A DNA stretch of 64,000 nt. It comes from Protea cynaroides. Lineage: Eukaryota > Streptophyta > Magnoliopsida > Proteales > Proteaceae. Shown in pieces: positions 38,601 to 49,290 of the stretch. The DNA is taken from positions 40,720,199 through 40,784,198 of the forward strand of contig CM053272.1 in NCBI GenBank assembly GCA_028583415.1. Direction: 5' to 3'. Made by a program: the position numbers and the translations under genes. Every line of letters begins with the position of its first letter. Within the stretch, counting starts at the first letter, position 1. The notes below the pieces were generated by a model. The model was given only the letters and a program-made list of their open reading frames with translations, did no database searches and was not told the DNA's origin.

Positions 38601-40586
38601 TTTAATCAGTATTGAGTTTCAGGCTTTTTCCTATTTCAAATCTTCTTCTAACATTGCTCCAATCACAACAAGGCTTATGGAGGATCAGCATCCTTACCTC
38701 CAAGAATGCATGCGGAAAATGACATCTTATAGCTTCCAATGGCTGCTATACGTGGACTTTCTTTCCATTCTCTTGTGATATAGATAAGACATATCATCGC
38801 CAAGAAAATTGCTGCAGTGGAAGGGAAAACAAATCTTTTCTCAACACTATGACCCACAAACCAATTAGCAAGAACTTGGCTTCCAATATGAGAGGCAGAC
38901 TCAGAAAAAGCCATCAGCCAAAAAGTGTCACACAAAAAATCCTGTCTATGACCCAGCTGCAAACAAAGAATATATCCATTTACATATTAGCATGGACAGC
39001 TAAACCTATATATGCCAGAAACTTCATGCAAGCCCCAAAGCCACAAAAATTATGCAAACAAGGAAACCCAACATCCAAGTCATTTTCCATCTCAAATGAT
39101 TCAGGGCCTCCACCAAATACTTTATATAATGAAACAGTAGAGGGTAGTGGTCATGTAACAAACCTTTTCATGTTCAGCTACCATCCATGTCTCTAAACCA
39201 AAGGAAAAGATAGAAGAAGCAAGAGACAAAAAGATACTAGGAACCCAAACACCTGGATGCATGGTCAGCTTCTTCCAGATGCCAACAAATAGATGGAGGA
39301 TACAAAACAGTAAGCATGTTTTCTTTTGACCTCTGCATACAAGTATACAAGATAAATTGGCAACAGTTATTATCATAACCTGTAGTCAAAAATAAGAAAC
39401 TGGTTTGAATCGAAATGTTTTCATTACACTTGTCACAAACATCAAACTGCGAAACTACTTCATCATAATTGGCTGTGATACTGGTTGATAAAGGAGCACC
39501 TAGTTTCTTATTTTTTTGACTACTTCATCAAAATTGGCTGTGATACTGGTTGATAAAGGAACAACTAGTTTTCTTATTTGATTACTTCATCAAAAATTGC
39601 CTGTCCCTTTTGCCTCTCTACTCCATCTAACCTATGAATGGGACGCACCAAACAGCAGAAATCATTTACTTCCACGGATTCTAGTAGCAAAGCTACTAAA
39701 TTATCCTGACCAGGAAACAGAAATGCATGGTAAACCAGTTGACGAAGCGACCAAAAGCCAGAAACTGTAGCAATAAATTTCAAGGTACACCTGCTAGGGC
39801 AAAGTCAAACACATTGGGGCAGCAGTACGGAGGCAACTTAGTTGTCCAAACTTGTGTGTGTGTGTGGAGGTGGAGGGAGGAGTTTTAGATTAAATTACTT
39901 CGATCACTGTTAGTGTAAAAATATATAACAAAAAAGAAATTCCAATTCTCAATGCCAGTCAGATGTTATGACGATTTATAAGCTAACAGTGACTATTGCA
40001 AAACTGAGACATTCGGATCACAGCTTAAACCTCAGTAAGTGTGGAAAGGGATGACTCACATCAGATCACCGAATATGCCTAATGAGGAACCGATGAGCAG
40101 ACTACTGGCAGATCCAATGCAGAGTGACGACACTATCTGCTCCCTGCTAATACCATAGGAAGCATACTCAAACTCCCCTACCGCCGATTTGAGACCTTCC
40201 ATTACTGGCGTAAGCAAAACAAAAAACATAAGTAACTAACCAGATGAACGAAAGAATCGTGCACGGAGAGAGTAATAAAACATCTATATCCAGTGATTCA
40301 AGAAGAAGAAGAAGAAAAGATTAACTGAAATCAGAGAATGATTAATTAAAATGGCGGAAAAAAGTGCAGAAGGCAGACCTGAAGCGAGTGAATAGACGAG
40401 AAGGAAACTTCTCTGAAAACGAAGAAATGCAGCTGGAACGCTAGACGGATCGAAGAGACCTGTTGTTCTGTTGGAGTTCTTCGAGAAATAAGGAAAAAGG
40501 GTGAGTGAACAGAGAGAAGCGCAGAACAGGAAGATACACAGGTAGGACTTTAGTTCCCACTCTTCGCTCCCGATCACGACCCCCAT
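35629..40586 (-). CDS. MFSD5: MFSD5-type major facilitator (molybdate-anion transporter-like), 9 exons
   Basis: Exons on minus: 40,586-40,379; 40,204-40,060; 39,332-39,164; 38,956-38,698; 37,092-37,004; 36,679-36,497; 36,396-36,311; 36,205-36,121; 35,760-35,629. They total 1,356 bases, or 451 residues, close to the usual length of plant family members. It is a polytopic MFS permease: the first membrane segment is at about 14-34 (SYLCIFLFCASLCSLTLFPY). The family phrases VMEGLKSAVGEFEYASYGIS at 70-89, SIFSFGLETWMVAEHEK ending exon 3, DTFWLMAFSESASHIGSQVL in exon 4, and RIWLLAWAQACLQF in exon 5 follow. Chlamydomonas MOT2 and animal MFSD5 belong here, and molybdate uptake is shown for MOT2; transport by plant proteins of this type is inferred. 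The ATG at 40,586 opens the first exon and matches the family start. The gene looks intact. Confidence 0.93.
39454..39605. repeat. Tandem repeat, period about 65 bp, in an MFSD5 intron
   Basis: The phrase 'actacttcatca' followed by aattggctgtgatactggtt starts at 39,454 and 39,519, with a third partial copy from 39,581. It lies in the intron between exons 2 and 3. Confidence 0.85.
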
Positions 40587-40889
40587 CGCAAGGAAATTAG
40601 GATCTCAAAAGTCAAAACCCTAGATCATTTGCACCAAACAAAGAAAACCATGCGAATTTGCCAAAGGACGTACGCAGAGGTGAGAATAGTAATGTGAGCC
40701 AGACGAGGCAAGAACCTGGCGGGTTAATGTTCGCATAGACGAGTGATGGACTAGGGAAAAAATCCTCTGCTGCACTGTCCAGATGCCCGCCCTCCCAATG
40801 CTCACGATCGAGTCTGCTTCATAAAAGTGCGGCAGATGATGTCACTCCCGAACTAGGTGACAAGAGGAAGGAATGAGTTCGTAGCGTTT

Positions 40890-40898
40890 GCTATATAA
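40890..40898 (-). promoter_or_regulatory. Candidate TATA box of the MFSD5-type gene
   Basis: On the minus strand acttatatagc lies about 305 bases upstream of the ATG, which would allow a 5' UTR of about 275 bases. This is motif and spacing evidence only. Confidence 0.3.
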
Positions 40899-41445
40899 GT
40901 GTAGCGTTCACTCGATGGATGCCAAGTGGATGACGGAGCATCTAACGGTTTACGTTAAAAAATCACAAGACACGCTGACAAGTGAAGAAGGATCAGAACG
41001 ATTCCAACTATCTTGCTTGTAAGACCGGTAGCCACAACATATCCCGCCTTCTCCATCTTCTTTCCTTCTACGCCTCTTCTTGTAGGGTGGGTTAACTACT
41101 CTCTTGATTTCGGGTGGTTCCAATATGTCAACGTATTGTACTCCACTAGCTGTGACGTGACAGTGGTGTAAATGAAGAATAAGGCATTCCCGCAATCTAA
41201 TCCCTTGAAAAATAAGGGTCAGACATGGCACTGAAACCTTCTAGTCCTCCTGAGATCTTACAGAAGATCTACCGTAACAGATCTCGCCATCCCGATTGGA
41301 TCTTCACATAATTATGCAAATCTAAGGTTATCCTCCATATCGTGAAGATAAAAACCTTTAAGTTAATCTTCTATGGGAGGTGGGGTATGTCTATTTTCTT
41401 GTATGGGACGACACATGTATGCCCCTCATTAGACGAAGGATCCAG

Positions 41446-41550
41446 ACATATATCCTCTTTTGATTGAGAGTGAGGAATCCAAACACGTATCCTATTTTGA
41501 TTAAGTGTTAGGAATCCAAATACGTATCCTCTTTGATTGGGAATGAGTAT
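41446..41550. repeat. Tandem repeat (about 3 copies, period 46-50 bp)
   Basis: Three units read 'ggatccagacatatatcctc', 'ggaatccaaacacgtatcct' and 'ggaatccaaatacgtatcct', each followed by 'ttttgatt' or 'tttgattg'. The surrounding 41,230-41,640, with a small palindrome at 41,260-41,290, may be part of an unclassified retroelement LTR. No coding frame is seen. Confidence 0.7.
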
Positions 41551-42644
41551 TTGTTACTATCAAGAACATATTGTAACACAGAGTTATCAATTACAAAGAT
41601 CCATCTAATATAGAGTAGAACACGGTCACACCGTAGCACATGTAAGCGACAGGTGTTCTGGGCTGAGGAGTTTTACAAAATTAGTCTCCCTTCAAAGTAT
41701 CCAAAAAATTATAAAAAAAAAGAAACTTGAAACATGTAAAATGTCGACCAAGATGAGTGGATATTCAGCCGTATGTCCAATGGTGGGATAGGTGGATTAG
41801 CCGAAAGATAATTGACCAACCATTGGCAACAAAGATTCAACCAGCAAATGCTCCACGCCCACCACCTTCACGCCCTGCCCCGATCGAGTACTTCGCCTGG
41901 TAGGCGGCTAGGGAATGTTCAGTGGAGAAATGCCAAAGCTGGGTTTTGCTTCTCTATTTTACAGCCCACCGTTGCAATTTTCACTCCCTTTATTCTCAAA
42001 ATCCTATCAAATTTTTTGAGATTTAGAAACTTGAATAAGATTTGGGAAAGACTGTTCAGGCAACAGTCAACAGGGATTATTATTCTGACCAAAAAAAAAA
42101 AAAAACAGGGATTATTATTATTATTATTATCATTATTATGAAACAGGGATTACCTTATAAGATAAAAAAAATCCCACCCATAGCCACCAAACAGCCATAA
42201 GGTAGAAAGCCCATCTTCTGGGCAATGATGTTTCCTTGAGGTTAGCCATAGGCCACGTGGTCCATTACCCCAAAAGGCCGAACCTCAAAACACTTCTGGG
42301 GCTGCTGGTAATGGGTTTTTGTTTTCTCGTTTATTTGTCTTACCCCATCCTAGCTTTAGAGAGACATGGCAAAGATTTTTTATTCTTACCAAGTGATTGA
42401 AGAAAAACAAAAAGGGAAGGGAGGAGGTCCTATTGTAACCGTAACAACGTTTCCTTTTGTGAAGAACCAACAAGCAACTGCATATTATAGGTCTAAAATT
42501 TTTAAATATTGTTAATTTTACATAAGCAACTTTTAAGTTAAGGCAGCTATTGGTGTTGAAAACCTCTCTCCGTCCGGATCAAAAAACGGATTCTCGGCTC
42601 AGCAGCCAGAACAGACAGGACATCTGTCTCCTGGAATTTTTGTT

Positions 42645-42735
42645 GTCCTTCTAGGGGTAAAGCACTGTTTCGGTGCAGGCCGCAAGAGCGGTACCAAATC
42701 GAGGCAAACTCTGAATACTAGATATGACCCCCCCA
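42645..42735 (+). pseudogene. Plastid 23S rRNA fragment in the nucleus (NUPT)
   Basis: The stretch from 'ctaggggtaaagcactgttt' through 'gcggtaccaaatcgaggcaa' and 'ctctgaatactagatatgac' is the conserved domain of plastid (bacterial-type) 23S rRNA, with a few substitutions. It breaks off after an A run at about 42,735. No plastid gene surrounds it, so it is a transferred fragment. Confidence 0.85.
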
Positions 42736-42756
42736 AAAAAGGGGTCGGGTGAAGAT

Positions 42757-42850
42757 TGCAGGCTGCAACTCACCAGCATGAAACCAGAATCTCTAGTAAT
42801 CGCCGGTAAGCCATAAGGCAGATTATACATTTCCCAGGCATCGGTTTTGG
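42757..42850 (+). pseudogene. Plastid 16S rRNA fragment in the nucleus (NUPT)
   Basis: The stretch 'caggctgcaactc', 'gcatgaaaccagaatc', 'ctagtaatcgccggt', 'agccat' matches the 3' part of plastid 16S rRNA; the form gtaatcgccggt is plastid rather than mitochondrial. Several changes show it is old. It lies about 20 bases from the 23S fragment in the same orientation, which is not the plastid arrangement. Confidence 0.82.
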
Positions 42851-42929
42851 TGATTGGATGAAAATCTAAGAATAGCCATTGGAAAATTCAGCAAACAAGA
42901 GAGTGCATTTATAATACTATGAATTTCTT

Positions 42930-42979
42930 GGATCCACATCCTCTCCTGCCTGGGTTTGGGCGGGAGACGATTTCTATAC
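42930..42979 (+). mobile_element. 50-bp Mutator-type MITE remnant (family B) with 9-bp target duplication
   Basis: The element is only its two ends: ggatccacatcctctcctgc and ...gagacgatttctatac, meeting over the word 'gggtttgggcggg'. The 9-bp direct repeat gaatttctt flanks it at 42,921-42,929 and 42,980-42,988. The same ends occur in the copy at 54,536-54,778. Confidence 0.85.
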
Positions 42980-43478
42980 GAATTTCTTTCTCATCACACT
43001 AGGTGTGGGGAAACTTTCCCAGCTAAACAACTATTACACATTCTTGTTTTATTTCCCCTTTTTCTCTTTGTTTTTTATTTTAAGGAACTATGACCGATAC
43101 AAAGGTTTCGTCCACGGTCCACCACTTTTCTTTCTTCTTTTTTTAGTTTTTCAAGTGATAAGATGTCAACTTCACAAAACTACAAGAATACAAATTCAAT
43201 CACTTTATCAGGAAATTTAATGGGAAGATAAGACTACACAGAGAAAGCACGAAACAAAAGCAACAACAATTACAAACACGTAAACATTATTTATTTTTTC
43301 TTCAACTCCTGAAGGACCAAAGTCTGCCAAACATACACCAGATACATCTATACACAATAGATCTCGACTCCTAAAAACATGGTATTATTATTTAAGGCAA
43401 TTCGAAGCTGGTATAAGCAGCTTAACAGCCTCCAATCATGCAAACTTACTTGAAACTCCCATACTTCCGTAATTGGGA

Positions 43479-46400
43479 TTAATCCTTGTGTTCAGTCAGG
43501 AACACCCAAGAGAATGTCTCCCGGGGCTGTAGACAGGCCACCACATTTGAGTATCTGTCATAAGTTGTCCTGAAAATTTTCACAAAGCAATAGGTTACAA
43601 GGAATGCTAAATGTATATTTCATCTTAGCACTAAGAGTTTTCATGATTTGAATCATTTAAACAAGAACTATCAACTAGATAGCCAAAAGCCAAGTGTCAA
43701 ATGAGTACTACACAACTTCATAATAAACCATCAGGAAAATCCTTAATATATATGATCAGTCATTTAAATAATGTTCAGTGGATATAATCCCATGAAAAAA
43801 GTTGGTTTATCTTTTGTTTCTTCATGGTTCACATCTCACATTGTGGTTAGTCTCCTAGAAGTTGCAGACAAGGAAAATGGGAGGTCACAAAAATTAGATA
43901 AACAGATTACATGTGGAATGACGGCCAAAATATAGAGAGCCTACAAAATTTGAATATTGACTGATCATTTGCCTTGATATTGTCGAATAAATATACCTGC
44001 CAGAGGATCAACTGACAGCATCTAGGACAACTAAATAAGCTGGAAAATACTAGGCATGCTATAGATTCCCAATAGCCCAATACTGTTAAGAGTTGAAACG
44101 AAAAGTACTGAAAGAAAAAAGCAGAGGGTGAACAAACTTGCTGCCACACAAAGTCAAGACAGACAAACATCCTATTGAAATGAAATGGCAGTACAAGTGT
44201 AAATTGGTAAAGCATCCTCACTTGAAGTTTGGGTTTGAATATAAAGCTCAAAATACTCATAACAGCCCCAATTTTGGTCAGCTCAAGGAAACTCTTCAGC
44301 TCTAGTATGTTGGCAGGCATAAACTAATAATATTACACAACATGGCGGAGTAAAAATGCAAGACATAAAAGAAAAGCAACTTTAATCTCAAACTGTCTTT
44401 TAGAAATTAACGCTTAGTTGACTGAATATTCTCAATAGTCAGAACCATAACCAATGATAATCACATCACACACATCTAGCAACAAAATAATGAAGAACAT
44501 AGACATTGCAGAGATAAACATGGAAAAGTCATTACCTCAACAATTAAATTGAACAATAAAGAGTACAACAAGTCTAAATACAGCTCAAAATATGAGAAAC
44601 ACATGGCAAATCAAATAGGTATTAAAAAGTTAGTGAACAGAACATGCAGTTTGCCCATCTAGAATACCTCATCTCATTTAATCATTAAGTAAATTAGCAA
44701 TTGTAGTTTAATAGTTTATCGTTGCATTTGTCCCTTAAATAAGCGTAAGCCAAATAATATTTTAACAGAAGATATTGTCTACAAATTTTAACAGTTCCTA
44801 AATCATCTGTTAACAGGAAAAAAAACACAAAAGTAGACATTGCCTACAAGTTTTACTGCATTATTGTCCAAATGTGTCTCCTAACAAATCCCAGTAAATC
44901 GTTTCAACAGCAGAAAAAAGCATACATGCAAAATGATTTTGCAGGGAGAGGATTACATTACCATCTCTCTCCTGTTCTAAACTAGGTACATAAAATTATA
45001 AGAAACTATGAAGGCAGACTTATGTAAATGGGCTATTTAACTTTGGCCAGACCCCAGACTCAGAACTTACGTGGTATGTGTATATTCCAGGTCCCAATTC
45101 AATGAAACCATATCAACTGTCTAAAAATAATTCACTTAAATTATGTAGCAAGTAATGATATCATTTTTTATTATGCAGATAACAAATTAATAGAAAAACA
45201 AATAGACCGTTTATTTCACCCATAAAAAAAATTTGTCAACTTAAGTACACGAAAGACAATCTAAACAACAAGCCCAGATTTGATCGCAGGTATATACCCT
45301 GTTCAATGAGTTTGGGTCCCCAATGGCATCACCTCCTTCAACAGAAGACTGGTGCTCTTCTAATTTCCTACATTGAATGTAATGGATAAAAGATTAATAA
45401 AGAAATGAAACGAGATTACAAGAGCAGCACCACAGTTCATCACTGTTGACTGGTCCAAACTGGTGGCAACAAAGATTTAGCACATGTTACCTTTCAGTTT
45501 CCAAACTATGTTGATGACGTACATCTGTGCCTAAATCAGAAGCTTTTGCTACAGATATTCCAGCTTCCACAGAATCCCCTTTAGCATCACCTCCTTCAAC
45601 AGAAGACTGATGCTCTTCTGGTTTCCTGCATTGAATGAATGTAATGGATAAAAGATTAAGAAAACAAACGATGAGATTACAAGAGCAGCCCCACAATTTT
45701 CATTTTTTACTGCTCCGAACTGTGGCAACAATGATTTAGCATGTTACCTTTCAGTTTCCAAACTATAATGATGATGTACAGATGTTCTTAAATCAGGAGC
45801 TTTTTCTCCAGATATTCCAGCCTCCACAGAATCCCATTTACTGTCACCCTGCAACAAAATTACATCGAAGCACATGATTCCGCATGCTCCAAGCGGAAAT
45901 TAATTAAAAAGACAAGTAGCATTCTATTTCCTAGAAGCAAAGTACTCACTCCAGAATTTTCTCCCATCCACCCTGGAACGGTATCTGAAAGAAGAGACAT
46001 ATATTGCTCCATAGCCAGCTCTGGATTCATGTTCCCCAATCCTTGCCAAGCATTCCTTGCACAATGTAACCAGTGCCCTCCATCACTCATATATCGCAGC
46101 TCTCAACCCTGTTAGTATAACTAGCAATCACTATACCCTGAATTTTCTTTAGGGTCGGTCCTTAGGCGTTCTATATTCTGTCCCATCTCTCAGAGTTTCA
46201 CAAACTTTCTGATGAAAAGTTATCTTAGTGGCAAAATTTCTTCTGAAATACAATGACCACAGGCTAAGTAGATGTTCTCTTTCCTTCCTATAGCATAGAA
46301 TTTTTTAATGTGTCTGTAACAACCTACTAGGGTTTAGGACAGTGAGATCAATTAAAACAGAACCACTGACACCAATAAGGATTTTCTCTTTTTTTCGTAC

Positions 46401-48079
46401 TTTTTTTTTTCTTTGTAGTTCTCGGATGGGGTTAGAGAGAGGTGTTTCAAATAACAGGACACTGAGTTATCGAATATAAAGGACCCAAAAAGGAGCTTCC
46501 ATCTCCACCTTCAGATAAATTAACTCATGCAGTGGTGAGGAGTTGATCGATTGAATTTGGGAGTTGAAAACTTAAAATGTTAGCATTTTTTTTTCCAGTA
46601 CTGATCAATTAATTCATGCAGTGTTGAGTTAATAAATTGAAGTTGGGAGTTGAAAACTAAAAATATAAGCATTGTTTCAGGATGCAGGGTGTATGATCTT
46701 GGTAAACTGTTAATTTTGGCTCGATGTTGGCATTAGCTTGCTGCATTCTTATTGTTCAACTCAGCTCTATAAGCTATTAAGTAGTCTCTCAAGAAAACAT
46801 AAAAAAAACTCAAAACCCATGGCATTTGAGATAAGGTTTTCTTAAGAGGTTTAGACCAATCAGCAAATAATTATAGATCAAGAAACAAAGCAGTACATAA
46901 AACGTAAACAATCAGGGAACAATAAAGCAGAGGAAAAGTTTTGTACCACTTTGCACGGGCAGAGACCTTCAATGCCATCGGTTGAGGCTCATGGCAAGGC
47001 CCTTCCGTGGCGACCTTGTGAAGCGCGTACAATTGCATCTGCACATCACTGCCAACTTTCGACATGCGATCACTGTTATCCAAAGATCCAACAAAAGCTG
47101 CAGCGTTAGCAAAAAGATTCTCCACTTCACTTCTTTCGATCCCCTCCCATTCGTCCTCATCGCCAGACATTCCGCCTTTTTCATCATTTGGTTCACTTTT
47201 CTCCCTTCCCTCAATTTCTTTTTCCTGAGAGCTTTCACACCCGAGATCCCCAACATGTTCATCCTTAGTAGGCATCAGTTCGTCCTCTGGCAATTCCCAT
47301 TTAATTTCAGAAACCTCTCCCGTCTCAGGCCTCTCTTCAACCAAATTGTCTTCCATGCGGTCATCCTTGTTGGACATAAATCCTTTCTCGACCTCACCTA
47401 AATCAGCCTCACCTGCTTTCACCTCCTCCTCTAGAGGCCTCTCCTCGATTAACTCATCTTCCAAGAACCCAGAAGTTTTGACCCCTTCCTCCAAATCTTC
47501 CTCCTTTACCGCCATCCGATCACCTTCATGCACCCTTTCCCAGCTTTCTTGAGCCAAATTAGCTTGAAATTCATTGAACTTCACAGCTTCACTGAAAAAT
47601 TTAATTTTTTCTTCGGGCTCCAATCTCAGACTCTTCATTTCTTCTTTAAGCAGTCGCTCCTCCTCTTGAGGCCTCTCCTCGACGACCTCATCTTCCAAGA
47701 ACCCAGAAGTTTTGACTCCTTCCCCCAAATATTCCTTCGTTACCGCAATCTGATCACCTTCAAGAAACTCAATCGATTCGCAACCTTCATGCACCCTTTC
47801 CAAGCTTTCTTGAGCCAAATCAGCTTGAAATTCATCGACCTTCACAGCTTCACCGACAAATTCAACTCTTTCTTCGGGTTCCAATCTCAGATTCTTAATT
47901 TCTTCTTTAAGCACTCGTTCCTCCTCAACAACTCCACCATCAAACTTCTCCGTTGGTCTAGATTTAAAGTCCTGCTCAACAGCATCGCCATCCGACACCA
48001 TTGAAAGCAGCTTTGCAACGAGGAATGCAAATATGAGCGAAAGAAAAGCAGTCAAGCAAATTTCTAGGAAGAACTCCAT
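43479..48079 (-). CDS. ACBP3: Acyl-CoA-binding protein, ACBP3 type, 7 exons with duplicated C-terminal exons
   Basis: Exons on minus: 48,079-46,947; 46,055-45,950; 45,848-45,748; 45,625-45,491; 45,367-45,298; 45,120-45,071; 43,569-43,479. They total 1,686 bases, or 561 residues, with consistent phases. A hydrophobic N-terminus (1-28, MEFFLEICLTAFLSLIFAF) is a signal anchor as in class III ACBPs. Residues 29-315 are acidic and probably disordered, with an internal repeat. The acyl-CoA-binding domain spans about 317-408 and carries the signature QLYALHKVATEGPC, PMALKVSARAKWNAWQ and LGNMNPELAMEQY. It binds long-chain acyl-CoA, and Arabidopsis ACBP3 also binds phospholipids and affects autophagy and senescence. 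The start is the ATG at 48,079; the frame opens upstream at a TTG (48,103), but the ATG matches the family. After the domain come 150 residues from exons 3-7, partly a tandem duplication and partly unlike anything I recognise. The last two exons rest on splice phase only. Confidence 0.9.
45331..45848 (-). repeat. 258-bp genomic tandem duplication spanning ACBP3 exons and introns
   Basis: The stretch starting 'acctccttcaacagaagact' occurs at 45,331 and again at 45,589. Each copy runs through an exon boundary, an intron with 'aatggataaaagatta' and 'gagattacaagagcag', and the exon text 'gttacctttcagtttccaaa'. As a result exon 4 combines two halves, exon 5 repeats its first half and exon 3 repeats its second half. 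At protein level the shared words are EEHQSSVEGGDA, DSVEAGIS and SLETER. Confidence 0.9.
46516..46675. repeat. Two-copy tandem repeat (period 89 bp) in ACBP3 intron 1
   Basis: The phrases 'taactcatgcagtggtgagg' and 'taattcatgcagtgttgag' start two copies. Both continue with 'attgaa..tgggagttgaaaa'. Non-coding. Confidence 0.75.
47435..47926 (-). repeat. Internal coding tandem repeat in ACBP3 exon 1
   Basis: Residues 52-137 and 139-215 are two copies of one unit. Both contain E-EERxLKEE, a 'LRLEPEE' core, 'EAVK..EFQA.LAQES', 'ERVHEG' and 'GVKTSGFLEDE'. The second copy lacks about nine residues after ERVHEG. It lies in the acidic linker between the membrane anchor and the acyl-CoA-binding domain. 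Confidence 0.85.
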
Positions 48080-48288
48080 CGTTTCTGCTCCGTCTTCTTC
48101 CAAGTTCAGACTTCAGATACGAAAGGACGGAAAGATGTAAGACCAGCTTCCAGGAAAAGATCGAAGCGCCTGTCAAAGACGATGAATTGAAATATGAATA
48201 AAAGAGTGAAAAAGATAGAGAGAGAAAAAAGGAGGGGAATTTTGCAGAGCAGAGCAAAGCATATTCTGCTTTTCATCTTTCCTTCCTT

Positions 48289-48297
48289 CTATTTATG
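48289..48297 (-). promoter_or_regulatory. Candidate TATA box of the ACBP3-type gene
   Basis: On the minus strand cataaatagaag lies about 210 bases before the ATG, followed downstream by a purine-rich (gaaggaaagga) leader, a common arrangement of plant promoters. This is motif evidence only. Confidence 0.35.
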
Positions 48298-48299
48298 TG

Positions 48300-49127
48300 G
48301 TACATAGTGGACCCAACCAGCCTCTTTTGGATTCTCCTGTTCTATCCGTTCTAACCTTTGGATTTTCTGACGCTTTCTGTAATCTGTACTGTAGTTTCGG
48401 CGCTGGAGAACGTTTTGGCGGATACGCTTGTTCTTGGGTCACCAATCGCCATCTCGGATGCATCAACGTCATTCATGCATTGCATATATATAACCGGATG
48501 GATGGGATTCTCCTGTTATTACTAATCCTGGACCCACATATAATAAGGGTTTGCTTGATTGATGCCTCTCCAACGGTGATTAAAGAAAAGAGACATTCAC
48601 TTACTTCTGAGCTTATGTACGGTATATAAAATTGGACTTTCGAATTTGGACTTGATAACAAGGAGGAAGTTGAAACGAAAAGATCGGTTAAAAGATATTG
48701 ACCGTTGATCTAAGGTGGTGAAATGCCAGCGCTGTTGACACACAGCGACCGTTGACGGCAGCCTATATCAATACCGTTGATCCAACGGTCTTAATTAAGA
48801 TCAGGCCCACTTTTGGAATCTCGCAAAGCCCATCGGCCGATATCTTCTTTAAAATTGTCAAACTCAAGAGTGCAGTTCATCTATACGGACGCATGCACGC
48901 TACCCGGGATCTGATGTCACTCACATCTGTGTGGGATCCACTGGATGATCGGTCCTGTACATCGTACACGTACCGAGCCGCCCTCAAAACCAAAAAGACT
49001 AGAGAATAAAAGAGATAGGGAATTCTACCATTTTTTCTTTTAATATTAACTTCCAACCTACCAATTGAAATATTTAAGGGAAATCACTTCTGGATGTTGA
49101 ATGGTGGATCCACATTTTTTTTTTCAA
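48300..49127. other. Upstream flank of ACBP3, no gene seen
   Basis: Short frames at 48,297-48,629 and 48,752-49,009 on plus have no recognised motif. No divergent gene is supported. Confidence 0.5.
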
Positions 49128-49290
49128 CAGGTTTGAGAGGAGTGGAAGCGGTCCTTTTAAATGATCAGTACTTGGGATTTAGGTGAATTTAAACTTTTTA
49201 TCCGAACTAATAAGAAGGGTTCAGATTCACCCTAACTCCAAGTGTCAAGCATCTAAGAGGCTGCCACTTACCTTCCAAACCTCTGAGAGA
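49128..49290. mobile_element. Foldback MITE-like element, about 160 bp
   Basis: The left arm ('ggtttgagaggagtgg', 'gtacttgggatttaggtgaa') is an imperfect inverted match to the right arm ('ttcaccctaactccaagtgt', 'ccacttaccttccaaacc'). The loop is about 20 bases. No target duplication was identified with confidence. Confidence 0.55.

Noticed and set aside
43907..44320. 137-residue minus-strand frame
   Set aside because: Lies within the last ACBP3 intron, begins and ends without splice partners of matching phase, and resembles nothing known to me.
47528..48004. 158-residue plus-strand frame
   Set aside because: Antisense shadow of ACBP3 exon 1; its Phe/Leu-rich text is the complement of Glu/Lys codons.
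48080..48103. Upstream extension of the ACBP3-type protein by eight residues
   Set aside because: The codon at 48,103 is TTG, not ATG; the first ATG in frame is at 48,079 and gives the family's usual N-terminus.
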